Origin: Candidatus Nitricoxidivorans perseverans
Lineage (GTDB): Bacteria > Pseudomonadota > Gammaproteobacteria > Burkholderiales > Rhodocyclaceae
Length of the DNA: 64,000 nucleotides
Direction: 5' to 3'
NCBI GenBank assembly: GCA_030246985.1
Contig: CP107246.1
Coordinates: 622,282-686,281, forward strand
This document shows, piece by piece, positions 45,729 through 54,429 of the stretch; the first letter of the stretch is position 1, and every line of letters starts with the position of its first letter. The notes beneath the pieces were generated by a model, which ran no database searches, was not told the DNA's origin, and saw only the letters and a program-made list of their open reading frames with translations. Made by a program: the position numbers and the translations under genes.

Positions 45729-48287
45729 ATGAAACGCATGCTGTTCAATGCGACGCAGGCCGAGGAACTCCGCGTCGCGATCGTCGATGGTCAGAAACTG
45801 ATCGATCTCGACATCGAATCGGCCGCCAAGGAACAACGCAAAAGCAATATCTACAAAGCGGTCATCACCCGCATCGAGCCCAGCCTCGAAGCCGCCTTCG
45901 TCGATTACGGCGCCGAGCGCCATGGCTTTCTGCCTTTCAAGGAAGTTTCCCGTGCCTGTTTCAAGCAGGGCATCGATGCCGGCAAGGCGCGCATCCAGGA
46001 TGCGTTGTCCGTCGGCCAGGAGCTGATCGTCCAGGTCGAAAAGGACGAGCGCGGCAACAAGGGCGCGGCGCTGACCACCTTTATCTCGCTGGCCGGCCGC
46101 TATCTTGTCCTGATGCCCAACAACCCGCGCGGCGGCGGCGTTTCGCGCCGCGTCGAGGGCGAGGATCGTCAGGAACTGCGCGAGGTCATGGACCGGCTGG
46201 AAGTACCCGGAGGCGCCAGCCTGATCGCCCGCACGGCCGGCATCGGCCGCACTTATGAAGAACTCCAGTGGGACCTCAACTACCTGCTCCAGCTGTGGGG
46301 TGCCATCGAGGGCGCCGCCAAGTCGCAGAGCGGCGCCTTCCTGATCTATCAGGAATCCAGCCTGGTCATCCGCGCCATCCGCGATTATTTCCACGCGGAC
46401 ATCGGCGAAATTCTGATCGACACGGACGAAATCTACGAACAGGCCCAGCAATTCATGGCCCACGTCATGCCGGGTAACCTGGCGCGCGTCAAGCGCTACC
46501 GGGACGACGTGCCCCTGTTCTCGCGCTTCCAGATCGAACACCAGATCGAATCGGCCTACTCGCGCCAGGTCAATCTTCCCTCCGGCGGCGCCGTGGTCAT
46601 CGATCATACCGAGGCCCTGGTCTCGGTGGACGTCAACTCCGGTCGCGCCACCAAGGGTTCCGACATCGAGGAAACCGCGTTGCGCACCAACCTCGAAGCC
46701 GCCGATGAAGTTGCCCGCCAGCTTCGCCTGCGCGACCTGGGCGGCCTGATCGTCATCGACTTCATCGACATGGAATCGGCGCGCAACCAGCGCGAGGTCG
46801 AGAACCGCCTGCGCGACGCGCTCCATTTCGACCGCGCCCGCGTCCAGACGGGCAAGATTTCACGCTTCGGCCTGCTGGAACTTTCCCGCCAGCGCCTGCG
46901 CCCGGCGCTCGCCGAGACCAGCTACATCACCTGCCCCCGCTGCACGGGCACGGGCCACATCCGCTCGACCGAATCGGCGGCGCTGCACATCCTGCGCATC
47001 CTCGAGGAAGAGGCGATGAAGGAAAACACCGGCGCCATCCATTGCCAGGTTCCGGTCGATGTCGCCACTTTCCTGCTCAACGAGAAGCGCGTCGATATCG
47101 CCAAGATCGAAGTGCGCCACCGCATCAACCTGGTCATCGTGCCCAACCGGCACCTGGAAACGCCCCAGCACGAAATCGTCCGCCTGCGCCACGATCAGCT
47201 GAACGCCGAGGACCTCGCGATTCCGAGCTACCAGATGGCCGAGAAGGCCGCCGAGGAGGCCTATCAGCCGCCCTCCGCCCAGATCGAATCGAAGGCGGCC
47301 CGGCAGGAAGCCGCCGTCAAGGGCATCACGCCCGAACAACCGGCGCCCATCGTCGAGCCCAGGCCCCAGGCCGCGCAAGCCACCCGGAACGAAGCGAAGG
47401 AAGGGCCGAGCATCATCGCCAGGATATTCTCCTTCTTCCGCGGCAATAAGGCGGCGCAGGAACCCCAGCCGGAGCCGAAATCCGGCAGGACCGGCCGCCG
47501 CGAGCGCGGCGAGCGGGGCGCCCGTGGCGAAGATCGCAACGACAACCGCCGCGGCCGCAACCGCAAGGAAGGCCGCGAGAATCGCGACGAGCCGCGCCGC
47601 GAGCCGGGAGAACGCACCCCTCGCGGGGAACGGAGCGGTCAACGCGGCGGCGAACGCGGAAGGCAGCGGGAAGAGCAACAGGCCGAACCCGTCCAGAAGG
47701 AAGGACGCCGCCAGCGTAGCCGCGAAGAGCGTCCGGCCGAGCCGCGCCCGCCCAGGACGCCCCGCCTGGAATCGATGACGGAGGCCGTCGCCGAAGAACC
47801 GGCATCTTCGACGTCCGTGACCGAAGGAAACGCGCCCCAGACGGAAGCCCAGGGAGAAGGCCGCCGTCGCGGTCGCCGCGGCCGTGGCGGTCGTGGCGGT
47901 GAGCGGCGTTCCGAGGAAAGCGTATCCGCGCCCGTGGAAACGACAGAAGCCGTCGTCGTCGAACCCGTCATGCCGAAGCCCATGCCCTGGCCTGTGCCCA
48001 TGCCTGTCGCCGCCGTCGAAGAAGTCGCAGCGCCGGCGGTGGCGCCTCCTGCCGAAGAACCCGTTGCGGAGCCCGCGCCGGCACCGGAAGCGCCGAAGCC
48101 GGCGCCGGCGGCCATGCCTCCCGTCGACCTTCAGCAGGCCGGGCTGGTGATGATCGAGACAAGCGCCGAGAAATCCAACGCGGTTTCTGAAATCGTCGTT
48201 TCGTCCCAGCCGCTCGGCCGCAAGCCGAGGCCGGCGGTCGTGATTGCCAGCGAGCCGCTGCAAATGGTGGAAACGAAGCAAGACTGA
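45729..48287 (+). CDS. rne: Ribonuclease E
   Basis: RNase E is the main endonuclease of mRNA decay and rRNA/tRNA processing. The 852-residue protein starts [20 protein letters not shown]. An S1 domain follows at about 40-120, then the DNase I-like catalytic core with Asp301 ([14 protein letters not shown]) and Asp344 ([12 protein letters not shown]), and the zinc link C402PRC405 in CPRCTGTGH. From about residue 530 the protein is disordered, first Arg/Glu-rich (RNA-binding type) and then Pro/Ala/Glu-rich; this scaffold is shorter than in E. coli. The start lies 9 codons inside the longest frame. Confidence 0.98.
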   Translation: MKRMLFNATQAEELRVAIVDGQKLIDLDIESAAKEQRKSNIYKAVITRIEPSLEAAFVDYGAERHGFLPFKEVSRACFKQGIDAGKARIQDALSVGQELIVQVEKDERGNKGAALTTFISLAGRYLVLMPNNPRGGGVSRRVEGEDRQELREVMDRLEVPGGASLIARTAGIGRTYEELQWDLNYLLQLWGAIEGAAKSQSGAFLIYQESSLVIRAIRDYFHADIGEILIDTDEIYEQAQQFMAHVMPGNLARVKRYRDDVPLFSRFQIEHQIESAYSRQVNLPSGGAVVIDHTEALVSVDVNSGRATKGSDIEETALRTNLEAADEVARQLRLRDLGGLIVIDFIDMESARNQREVENRLRDALHFDRARVQTGKISRFGLLELSRQRLRPALAETSYITCPRCTGTGHIRSTESAALHILRILEEEAMKENTGAIHCQVPVDVATFLLNEKRVDIAKIEVRHRINLVIVPNRHLETPQHEIVRLRHDQLNAEDLAIPSYQMAEKAAEEAYQPPSAQIESKAARQEAAVKGITPEQPAPIVEPRPQAAQATRNEAKEGPSIIARIFSFFRGNKAAQEPQPEPKSGRTGRRERGERGARGEDRNDNRRGRNRKEGRENRDEPRREPGERTPRGERSGQRGGERGRQREEQQAEPVQKEGRRQRSREERPAEPRPPRTPRLESMTEAVAEEPASSTSVTEGNAPQTEAQGEGRRRGRRGRGGRGGERRSEESVSAPVETTEAVVVEPVMPKPMPWPVPMPVAAVEEVAAPAVAPPAEEPVAEPAPAPEAPKPAPAAMPPVDLQQAGLVMIETSAEKSNAVSEIVVSSQPLGRKPRPAVVIASEPLQMVETKQD

Positions 48288-48303
48288 GCTTCGCTTCCAA
48301 CCG

Positions 48304-48338
48304 AATGAAACGGGCACGCATGGCGTGCCCGTTTCATT
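48304..48338. terminator. Bidirectional terminator between rne and the phosphatase gene
   Basis: A perfect 16-bp inverted repeat, AATGAAACGGGCACGC (48304-48319) and GCGTGCCCGTTTCATT (48323-48338), with a 3-nt loop, lies 17 bp after the rne stop. A/T-rich ends on both sides suit termination in both directions. The stop codon of the convergent phosphatase gene (48336-48334) is inside the right arm. Confidence 0.85.
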
Positions 48339-48798
48339 TTGCGCGCACAGCCGTGATCAACCCGCGCGCGGCATCCTCCACCATGTCGAGCACGCGCTCG
48401 AAGCCGTCGATGCCCCCGTAATAGGGATCCGGAATCTCTTCCTCGTCGAAATTCTCCGCATGGTCGAGAAACAAACCAAGCTTGCGGCGATGCTCCTCCG
48501 GGCAGGCCTCCCGCAGCAGGGCCAGGTTGTCGCGATCCATGGCCAAAATGTGGTCGAAGCGCACAAAGTCAGACGCTGCGACACGTCGAGCCCTCAATCC
48601 GGACAGATCGTAGCCCCGCCGGGCGGCAGCATTCTGTGCACGCCGGTCGGGAGGGGCGCCGGCATGCCAGTCATGGGTGCCGGCGGAATCCAGCTCGACC
48701 CGGCCGATCAACCCGGCCCGCTCGATCAGCGTGCGGACAACGCCCTCCGCCATCGGGGATCTGCATATGTTGCCCATGCAGACAAATAGAACTCTCAT
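48334..48798 (-). CDS. Low-molecular-weight protein-tyrosine phosphatase
   Basis: The 154-residue protein begins MRVLFVCMGNICRSPMAEGV, which carries the P-loop C-x5-R-S, and has the general acid in the DPYYGG loop (EIPDPYYGGIDGF). It is the eukaryotic-like (class I) LMW-PTP type, often present without a tyrosine kinase. The start at 48798 was chosen because the catalytic loop should begin near residue 7; an upstream ATG adds 10 residues. Its upstream DNA is unusually AT-rich. Confidence 0.93.
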   Translation of the reverse strand: MRVLFVCMGNICRSPMAEGVVRTLIERAGLIGRVELDSAGTHDWHAGAPPDRRAQNAAARRGYDLSGLRARRVAASDFVRFDHILAMDRDNLALLREACPEEHRRKLGLFLDHAENFDEEEIPDPYYGGIDGFERVLDMVEDAARGLITAVRAK

Positions 48799-48931
48799 AA
48801 TATTTTCACTTCTATCATGTTGTTTCATATGGAATTGCTATGATCCTTTTTTATTCGAGAGCATCAAGCGGGCAGAGTGAACTGCACGAATAACGACGCA
48901 ATTTTCATTATCCGCCCCTGTCAGCCGAGAC

Positions 48932-51220
48932 TCAAACCACCAATCGTATCGGCTCCACCTCCTCCCCTTGCGGCAGCACGCGCCCGATGCGTGTCGCCGT
49001 CGGGTAGCCCAAACCGCGCAACTCGGCAATGCACGCCTCAGCCGCTTCGGCCGGCACGCTGGCGAGGAGGCCGCCGGCGGTCTGGGGATCGAATATCAGC
49101 GGGTAGTTGGGGTGCGCGATGGCTTCTGCCTGGTTGCGCAGGGCGCGGCGCAGGCGCAGGTTGGCGGGTTGCAGGGAGCTGAGGATACCGGCGGCGGCGG
49201 TTTCGCGGGCGCCTTCGAGGATGGGCAGGCGGTTGAGTTCGAGTTCGGCATCGACGCCCGAAGGGCGCGTCATTTCGACCAAGTGGCCGAGCAGGCCGAA
49301 GCCGGTGAGGTCGGTGCAGGCGGTGGCGCCATGGGCGATCAGGCAAGGCACGGCGGCGCGGTTGGAGACCTGCATGGATTCGAGGGCCGCGTCGATCCAT
49401 CTTCCCCTGACGATGACCACGGCCCTGAATTGCGCGTGGGCGGCGAACAGGGTGCCGGTGCCGATGGGCTTGGTGAGGATCAGCACGTCGCCGGGGCGCA
49501 TGCCACCCTTGCGCATCACGGTGGCCAGGTCTGCGTCGATGAGGCCATTGACAGCGAAGCCGAGCGCCAGTTCTCTGCCCTCGCCGGTGTGGCCGCCGAC
49601 CAGCGCGCAGCCGGCTTCGTTGAGCACCGAGACGGCGCCGGCCATCATCTGGAAGACGGTGTCCTCGACCTTGCGTTCCAGACCGGGCGGCACGGTGGCG
49701 ATGGCGGTGGCCGACTGCGCCTCGCCGCCCATGGCGAAGATGTCTCCCAATGCATGGTTCGCGGCGATGCGGCCGAGCAGCCAGGGATCGTCGATGAAGG
49801 CGCGGAAGAAATCGACGGTATGCACCAGCGCCTTGCCCGGCGGCACGCGCATCACGGCGGCGTCGTCGGGCGCGGAGAGGCCGATCAGAACGTCGTCGCG
49901 CTCGATCGGTGGTTGCACGCGGGCCAGGGCACGGGAGAGTACCGTCGCGCCCACCTTGGCGCCACAGCCGCCGCAGCGCATGGCGATGGCGGAGATGGCC
50001 TGGGTCTGTTCGGTTCCGTCGAGCGGGATCGTCTCGCCGGTCGGCGCCGCATCGGGCATGGCGGCGAGTTCGGTGAACTTGCGCATGAAGCGGCGGTCGA
50101 TCCAGTCCTTCCAGCGCCAGACCAGATCGCCTCGCGCATAGAAGGCGCCGCGCGAGGCGACGGCATGCTTGTCGCCGGTGCTGATCAGCGCCAGCCAGCG
50201 GCGCTGCGGTCGATAGCCGATCAGCGGTTTGCCCAGCAAGGTCCGGCGCAGGTTCTCTGCCAACGGCCTGGCCATGCGCACGGCGAAGACGCCAGCCTTC
50301 TCCAGCGGTCGGCCGATCATGGCGGCGCAGTCGCCGGCGGCGAAGACGAGCGGATCTGTTTCGCTTTGCAGGGTGTCGCGCACGCGGATGAAGCCCGCCT
50401 CGTCGAGCGCTAGTCCGGTGCCGCGCAGCCAGGCCGCGCCTCCCGCCTGAGTGACCCAGACGATTTCGTCGGCGGCCAGTGTTTCGCCGCCGCGCGTTTG
50501 CAGGCGCCCGGCCGAGACCTGGATCACTTCGGCCACCCGATGCACCACGACGCCGCGCGCGGCCAGCACCTTTTCGAAGGCGCGGCGGACGGCGGCGTTG
50601 TGGGTGGGCAGTATCCGCGCCCCGGCGGAGAGGAGATGGCAGCGCAGTTCGTCCGGGTTGCGGCCGAGGGCGACAAGCTCGTTACGCAGCCGGTACTGCA
50701 TGGCCAGCGTCAGCTCGACGCCACCCGCGCCGGCGCCGACCACGGCGATGGTGGTGGTGCCGGCGTGGCGGCGAACACGGTCGAGCAGCGCCAGCCAGCG
50801 TTCGTTGAAGCGGCGGATCGGCTTTACCGGAACGACGTGTTCGGCTGCGCCGGCCACAGCATCGAGCTGCGGTGTGGAGCCAATGTTGATCGACAGCGCG
50901 TCATAAGGCACGGGGGGGCGGTGACGGCAAAGCACCTGGCGCGCGGCGCGGTCGACGCCGGTCACCTCGTCGCGGATGTAGCGCGCGCCGGCGAATTCGG
51001 CGAGGCGGCGCAGGTCGATGTGCACCTCGTCGAAGCCGTAGTGGCCGGCGATGTAGCCAGGCAGCATGCCCGAGTAGGGCGTGTCGGTGTCGGTGCAGAT
51101 CACCGTCAGGCGCACGCCGCGCAGCGGCTTCATGGTGAACATGTGCAGCACACCGACGTGGCTGTGGCCGCCGCCGACCAGCACGATGTCGCGCAGCACG
51201 GTGGTATCGGCGGCTTGCAT
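48932..51220 (-). CDS. selD: FAD/NAD(P) oxidoreductase-selenide, water dikinase fusion (SelD/SenC)
   Basis: The 762-residue protein joins two enzymes. Residues 1 to about 385 form a type II NADH dehydrogenase-like flavoprotein: DIVLVGGGHSHVGVLHMF (first FAD motif), TIAVVGAGAGGVELTLAM (NAD(P) motif) and DPLVFAAGDCAAM. Residues about 405-762 are SelD, which makes selenophosphate from selenide and ATP. The active site reads RCGGCGAKVG: Cys419 and Lys422 align with Cys17 and Lys20 of E. coli SelD, so no selenocysteine is used. GGEAQSATAIATVPPG and FDPQTAGGLLASVP are conserved SelD parts. It abuts senB (TGA-ATG), so it most likely feeds selenoneine synthesis. Such fusions are known; the role of the flavin half is not. 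Confidence 0.95.
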   Translation of the reverse strand: MQAADTTVLRDIVLVGGGHSHVGVLHMFTMKPLRGVRLTVICTDTDTPYSGMLPGYIAGHYGFDEVHIDLRRLAEFAGARYIRDEVTGVDRAARQVLCRHRPPVPYDALSINIGSTPQLDAVAGAAEHVVPVKPIRRFNERWLALLDRVRRHAGTTTIAVVGAGAGGVELTLAMQYRLRNELVALGRNPDELRCHLLSAGARILPTHNAAVRRAFEKVLAARGVVVHRVAEVIQVSAGRLQTRGGETLAADEIVWVTQAGGAAWLRGTGLALDEAGFIRVRDTLQSETDPLVFAAGDCAAMIGRPLEKAGVFAVRMARPLAENLRRTLLGKPLIGYRPQRRWLALISTGDKHAVASRGAFYARGDLVWRWKDWIDRRFMRKFTELAAMPDAAPTGETIPLDGTEQTQAISAIAMRCGGCGAKVGATVLSRALARVQPPIERDDVLIGLSAPDDAAVMRVPPGKALVHTVDFFRAFIDDPWLLGRIAANHALGDIFAMGGEAQSATAIATVPPGLERKVEDTVFQMMAGAVSVLNEAGCALVGGHTGEGRELALGFAVNGLIDADLATVMRKGGMRPGDVLILTKPIGTGTLFAAHAQFRAVVIVRGRWIDAALESMQVSNRAAVPCLIAHGATACTDLTGFGLLGHLVEMTRPSGVDAELELNRLPILEGARETAAAGILSSLQPANLRLRRALRNQAEAIAHPNYPLIFDPQTAGGLLASVPAEAAEACIAELRGLGYPTATRIGRVLPQGEEVEPIRLVV

Positions 51221-52219
51221 TCAAGGCGCTCCCAGGAGTTCGCGGGCGAGCTGCCGCACGGCGGCCTGCTCAGCGGCCGGCTCGAACAGCGGCGCGCGGC
51301 GCGCGCACTGCGCGGCGAGCCGGTTCAGCAGGCTCGCGGTGATGGCGTATTGCGGTGACTGACTTTCGCGGCAGCGCAGGAGCAGCGCCGCCAGCGCCTC
51401 GGCGTCGCTCCACGGGAAGTAGCCGGCGTAGTCCGCGCCGAGCATGCCGACGTTGCCGTCGATGCGCGAGGCGAGCACGGGCGTGCCGCTGGCCACCGCC
51501 TCCATGACCACATGGGCGCCGCCCTCGATGCGGCTGGCGTGGATCAGCAGGTGGGCGCACTGGATGCGCCGCCGCACCTCCTCGTGCGGCCGGCCGCCCA
51601 GCCAGCGGTAGTTGGGCGCGGCGGCCATGGTGGCGCGCGCGGCTTCGCCCAGCGCGGGGTCGAGCGCATCGCCGATGTGGTCGATGTAGATGTCGCGCCG
51701 GTCCGCCAGCAGGCGCGCGGCGGCGAGCAGGGTGGCGGGCGATTTCTCCTCGCGCAGGTGGCCGACCATCACGGCGCGCAATTGGCGCGGCGACTTGACC
51801 AACGTCTGCCGCGCGGTGGTGGACTGGAAGATGACGCGAGCCTTATCGCGAAATTCGATGGGCAACGCCAGCGGCCCGCGCTCCTGCAGCACCACCAGCA
51901 CCCAGGCCAGCGCCAGCGAGCGCTGTGCCGAGGCATCGCTGCCGATGTCGCGATAGAGATCGGTGCCGGTCAACACCAGCGCCGCGCCGCGTTCCGGATG
52001 CGCGGCGCTCCAGGCGGCGATGGCGTCGGCGGAGCGGCGGGCGTGCAGCGCGATCATCGCCGTGTCGGCGTCAGCCTGCGCATCCGGCCAGGTCTTTGCC
52101 AGCCGGGTCGGATAGAGCGGTGCGAGGAAGCGCTGCCAGCGGTGCGCCGTCCGCCAGTTGCCGTTGTTGTCGTCGCGCAACGCCGGCGTGACGATTACCA
52201 CTTGGCGTGCATGCGGCAT
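51221..52219 (-). CDS. senB: Selenosugar synthase SenB (glycosyltransferase family)
   Basis: SenB uses selenophosphate and a UDP-sugar to form a 1-selenosugar. The 332-residue protein has a GT-B fold; QVVIVTPALRDDNNGNWRTA, then HRWQRFL, is the hallmark of this small family. The C-terminal donor-site motif is SRIEGGAHVVMEAVASGTPV. The ATG at 52219 follows AAGGA by 8 nt; in-frame codons upstream lie in senA and were rejected. selD starts directly at its stop codon, and senA is divergent across 34 bp. Identification rests on the N-terminal motif and the neighbourhood. Confidence 0.92.
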   Translation of the reverse strand: MPHARQVVIVTPALRDDNNGNWRTAHRWQRFLAPLYPTRLAKTWPDAQADADTAMIALHARRSADAIAAWSAAHPERGAALVLTGTDLYRDIGSDASAQRSLALAWVLVVLQERGPLALPIEFRDKARVIFQSTTARQTLVKSPRQLRAVMVGHLREEKSPATLLAAARLLADRRDIYIDHIGDALDPALGEAARATMAAAPNYRWLGGRPHEEVRRRIQCAHLLIHASRIEGGAHVVMEAVASGTPVLASRIDGNVGMLGADYAGYFPWSDAEALAALLLRCRESQSPQYAITASLLNRLAAQCARRAPLFEPAAEQAAVRQLARELLGAP

Positions 52220-52253
52220 ACTGGCGTCCTTATTCATTTGTCGGGGGACCGAG

Positions 52254-53423
52254 ATGAACACCCGCTCAGCCGGCGTCGCCGAAGCCACCCGCTGCGGCGG
52301 CCGCGATGTTCTCGACCATGCCATCCGCGACGCCCGGGCGCGCACCCTGGCGCTGCTCGATGCCTATGCCGCAAAACTGGGCGAGACGCTGCCCATCCCC
52401 TACTCCACCCAGTTCAATCCGCCGCTGTGGGAAGCGGGGCACGTCGCGTGGTTCTACGACATCTGGATCGCGCGCAGCCGGCAGCGGCATCTCGGACTCG
52501 CTTGCGACCCCGGCCACGAGCGCCCGGCCGGCCGCATGACCGGAGCGGACGCGCTCTACAACTCCAGCCTGGTCGCGCACGCGACGCGCTGGAGCCTGCC
52601 GCTGCCCGATCTCGCCGCGACGCGCGCCTATCTCGCCGCGAGCCAGGCCGAGACGCTGCAACTGCTGGCCGGCGAAACGGAAGCGGTCAATATAGACAAT
52701 GCGCTCTATTTCTACAAGCTCTCGCTGTTCCACGAGGACATGCACGCCGAGGCCGCCACCTACATGGCGCAGGCGCTCGACATTCCGCTGCCCGCTACGC
52801 TGCGGCCCGCCGAGCGCGCGCTGTCCACCGCGACGGCCATCCCGCTGCCGGCAACAAGTTGGCGGCTCGGCTACGACGGCCCCGGCTTTGCCTTCGACAA
52901 CGAACTGCCCGCCCACGACGTGCAACTGGCCGCCTTCGCCATCGACAGCGTGGCGGTGAGCTGGCGGCGCTTCCTGCCCGCCACCGAGGCCGGCGCGGTG
53001 GCGGTGCCGCGTTATCTGCGGCGGGAAAACGGCAGCTGGCAGGCGCTGCGCTACGGCAGTTGGGCGCCGCTGAACCTCGATGCCGCGGCGCTGCACCTCA
53101 CCTGGGACGAAGCGCAGGCCTGGTGCGCCTGGGCCGGCCGCCGGCTGCCGACCGAGGCCGAGTGGGAGTGCGCCGCAATCACCGCACCCGGCTTCGACTG
53201 GGGCGATGCCTGGGAATGGACGTCGAGCCGCTTCGCGCCCTTCGACGGCTTTATCGCCCACCCCTACCGCGACTATTCGCGCTTCGGCTTCGAGGAGCAT
53301 CGCTACGTACTCAAGGGCGCCAGCCGCGCCACCTCGCCGCGCATGGCGCATCCACGCTACCGTAACTACTTCACAGTCGAGCGCAACGACATTCATACCG
53401 GCTTCCGCAGTTGCGCGCTCTAA
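52254..53423 (+). CDS. senA: Selenoneine synthase SenA (EgtB-like, DinB plus FGE-sulfatase domains)
   Basis: SenA is a non-haem iron enzyme that joins a selenosugar to hercynine, leading to selenoneine. The 389-residue protein has an N-terminal DinB-like domain with probable iron ligands His63 (WEAGHVAWFYD) and His160/His164 (LFHEDMHAEA), and a C-terminal formylglycine-generating-enzyme/sulfatase-modifying domain (GRRLPTEAEWECAA, then GYTGFRSCAL-like end IHTGFRSCAL). Divergence from senB and selD separates it from the ergothioneine enzyme EgtB. GGGGGA precedes the ATG at 52254. No egtA, egtC or egtE is nearby. Confidence 0.92.
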   Translation: MNTRSAGVAEATRCGGRDVLDHAIRDARARTLALLDAYAAKLGETLPIPYSTQFNPPLWEAGHVAWFYDIWIARSRQRHLGLACDPGHERPAGRMTGADALYNSSLVAHATRWSLPLPDLAATRAYLAASQAETLQLLAGETEAVNIDNALYFYKLSLFHEDMHAEAATYMAQALDIPLPATLRPAERALSTATAIPLPATSWRLGYDGPGFAFDNELPAHDVQLAAFAIDSVAVSWRRFLPATEAGAVAVPRYLRRENGSWQALRYGSWAPLNLDAAALHLTWDEAQAWCAWAGRRLPTEAEWECAAITAPGFDWGDAWEWTSSRFAPFDGFIAHPYRDYSRFGFEEHRYVLKGASRATSPRMAHPRYRNYFTVERNDIHTGFRSCAL

Positions 53424-53462
53424 AAAGTCAGCCGTGGCGGCATGCCGAGTCATGGTTCCGTC

Positions 53463-54413
53463 TCATGAAAATGCGGCGAACACCGCGAACCAGCCGGCTT
53501 CGTCGGTCCAGCGCCGCAAGCGCGTGAAGCCGGCGCGTTCCAGCAGCGCGGCGAAGTCGTCGATGCGCCACTTGCAGGAGTTCTCGGTGTGCATGCGCTC
53601 GCCGGCCGCGAAGCGCCGCTCGCCGCCGACCCAACTCACCCGCAAGTCGCACAGCGCTTCGAGATGCATTTCGATGCGCGAGGCCAGGGCGTCGAAAAAG
53701 GCCACGTGCCGCCAGTCGGCGATGTCGAAGTCTGTGCCGGCCAGGCGGTTCAGGTGCAGCAGCATGTTGCGGTTGAACGCGGCTGTGACGCCGAGCGGAT
53801 CGTCGTAGGCCGGCTCCAGGATGTCGACGGGCTTGACCAGGTCGACGCCGATCAGCAGCGCGCCGCCCCGGCAGGCGGCATGCGCCTGGCGCAGGAAGGC
53901 CAGCGCCTCGTCGGGGGTGAAGTTGCCGATGCTCGAACCAGGATAGAACAGCGTCAGTGGCCCGTCGCCGACTTCGTCGGGCAGGCGCAGCGTCGTGGAA
54001 AAGTCGAGCCCGACGCCGAGCATGTCCGTCGCCGGGTACTGGCGTTGCAGGTTCTCCAGCGAATCGCGCAGGTAGCCGGCTGAGATGTCCACCGCCACGT
54101 AGCGCCGCACCTGGAACGTGTTGAACAGGCGCGCGGCCTTCTCGCAATTACCGGCGCCGAGGTCGACCAGCGTCGCCACCGGGCCGAGCGCCACCGCCAT
54201 TTCCGCCTGCTCGCGCGCGAAGATCGCCGCCTCGATGCGCGTCGGATAGTACTCGGGCAACTCGGTGATCGCGGCGAACAGCCGCGATCCGAGCGCGTCG
54301 TAGAGATACTTGGGCGCGATGCGCGCCGTCGGCGCCGTCAGCCCCGCGAGCAGCTCGTCGCGTATCGCCGCTCGATCGTCATGGGCGATCTGGATGAGGC
54401 GCGGCGTCTTCAT
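53463..54413 (-). CDS. egtD: L-histidine N-alpha-methyltransferase EgtD
   Basis: EgtD trimethylates histidine to hercynine with S-adenosylmethionine, giving the acceptor for SenA. The 316-residue protein has the family segments KYLYDALGSRLFAAITELPE, then YYPTR, the SAM loop VDLGAGNCEKAARLF and FYPGSSIGNFTPDEA. It is convergent with senA (39-bp gap) and 16 bp downstream of the DUF255 gene on the same strand, so it may be transcribed with it. A Met/Glu-type histidine pocket cannot be judged without alignment. Confidence 0.94.
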   Translation of the reverse strand: MKTPRLIQIAHDDRAAIRDELLAGLTAPTARIAPKYLYDALGSRLFAAITELPEYYPTRIEAAIFAREQAEMAVALGPVATLVDLGAGNCEKAARLFNTFQVRRYVAVDISAGYLRDSLENLQRQYPATDMLGVGLDFSTTLRLPDEVGDGPLTLFYPGSSIGNFTPDEALAFLRQAHAACRGGALLIGVDLVKPVDILEPAYDDPLGVTAAFNRNMLLHLNRLAGTDFDIADWRHVAFFDALASRIEMHLEALCDLRVSWVGGERRFAAGERMHTENSCKWRIDDFAALLERAGFTRLRRWTDEAGWFAVFAAFS

Positions 54414-54429
54414 GCGTGAAACTCCGTTT

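Noticed and set aside
49960-49985. Selenocysteine codon in SelD
   Set aside because: Many SelD proteins have Sec at the active site, but here codons read Cys-Gly-Gly-Cys-Gly-Ala-Lys with ordinary TGC/TGT; no in-frame TGA and no SECIS-like need.
52254-53423. senA as an ergothioneine EgtB gene
   Set aside because: The domain order is the same, but adjacency to senB and selD and lack of egtA, egtC and egtE favour selenoneine synthase. A phylogeny would settle it.
53424-53462. Terminator between senA and egtD
   Set aside because: Only a short CGGC-atg-CCG-type match is present, without a good stem or U-run.
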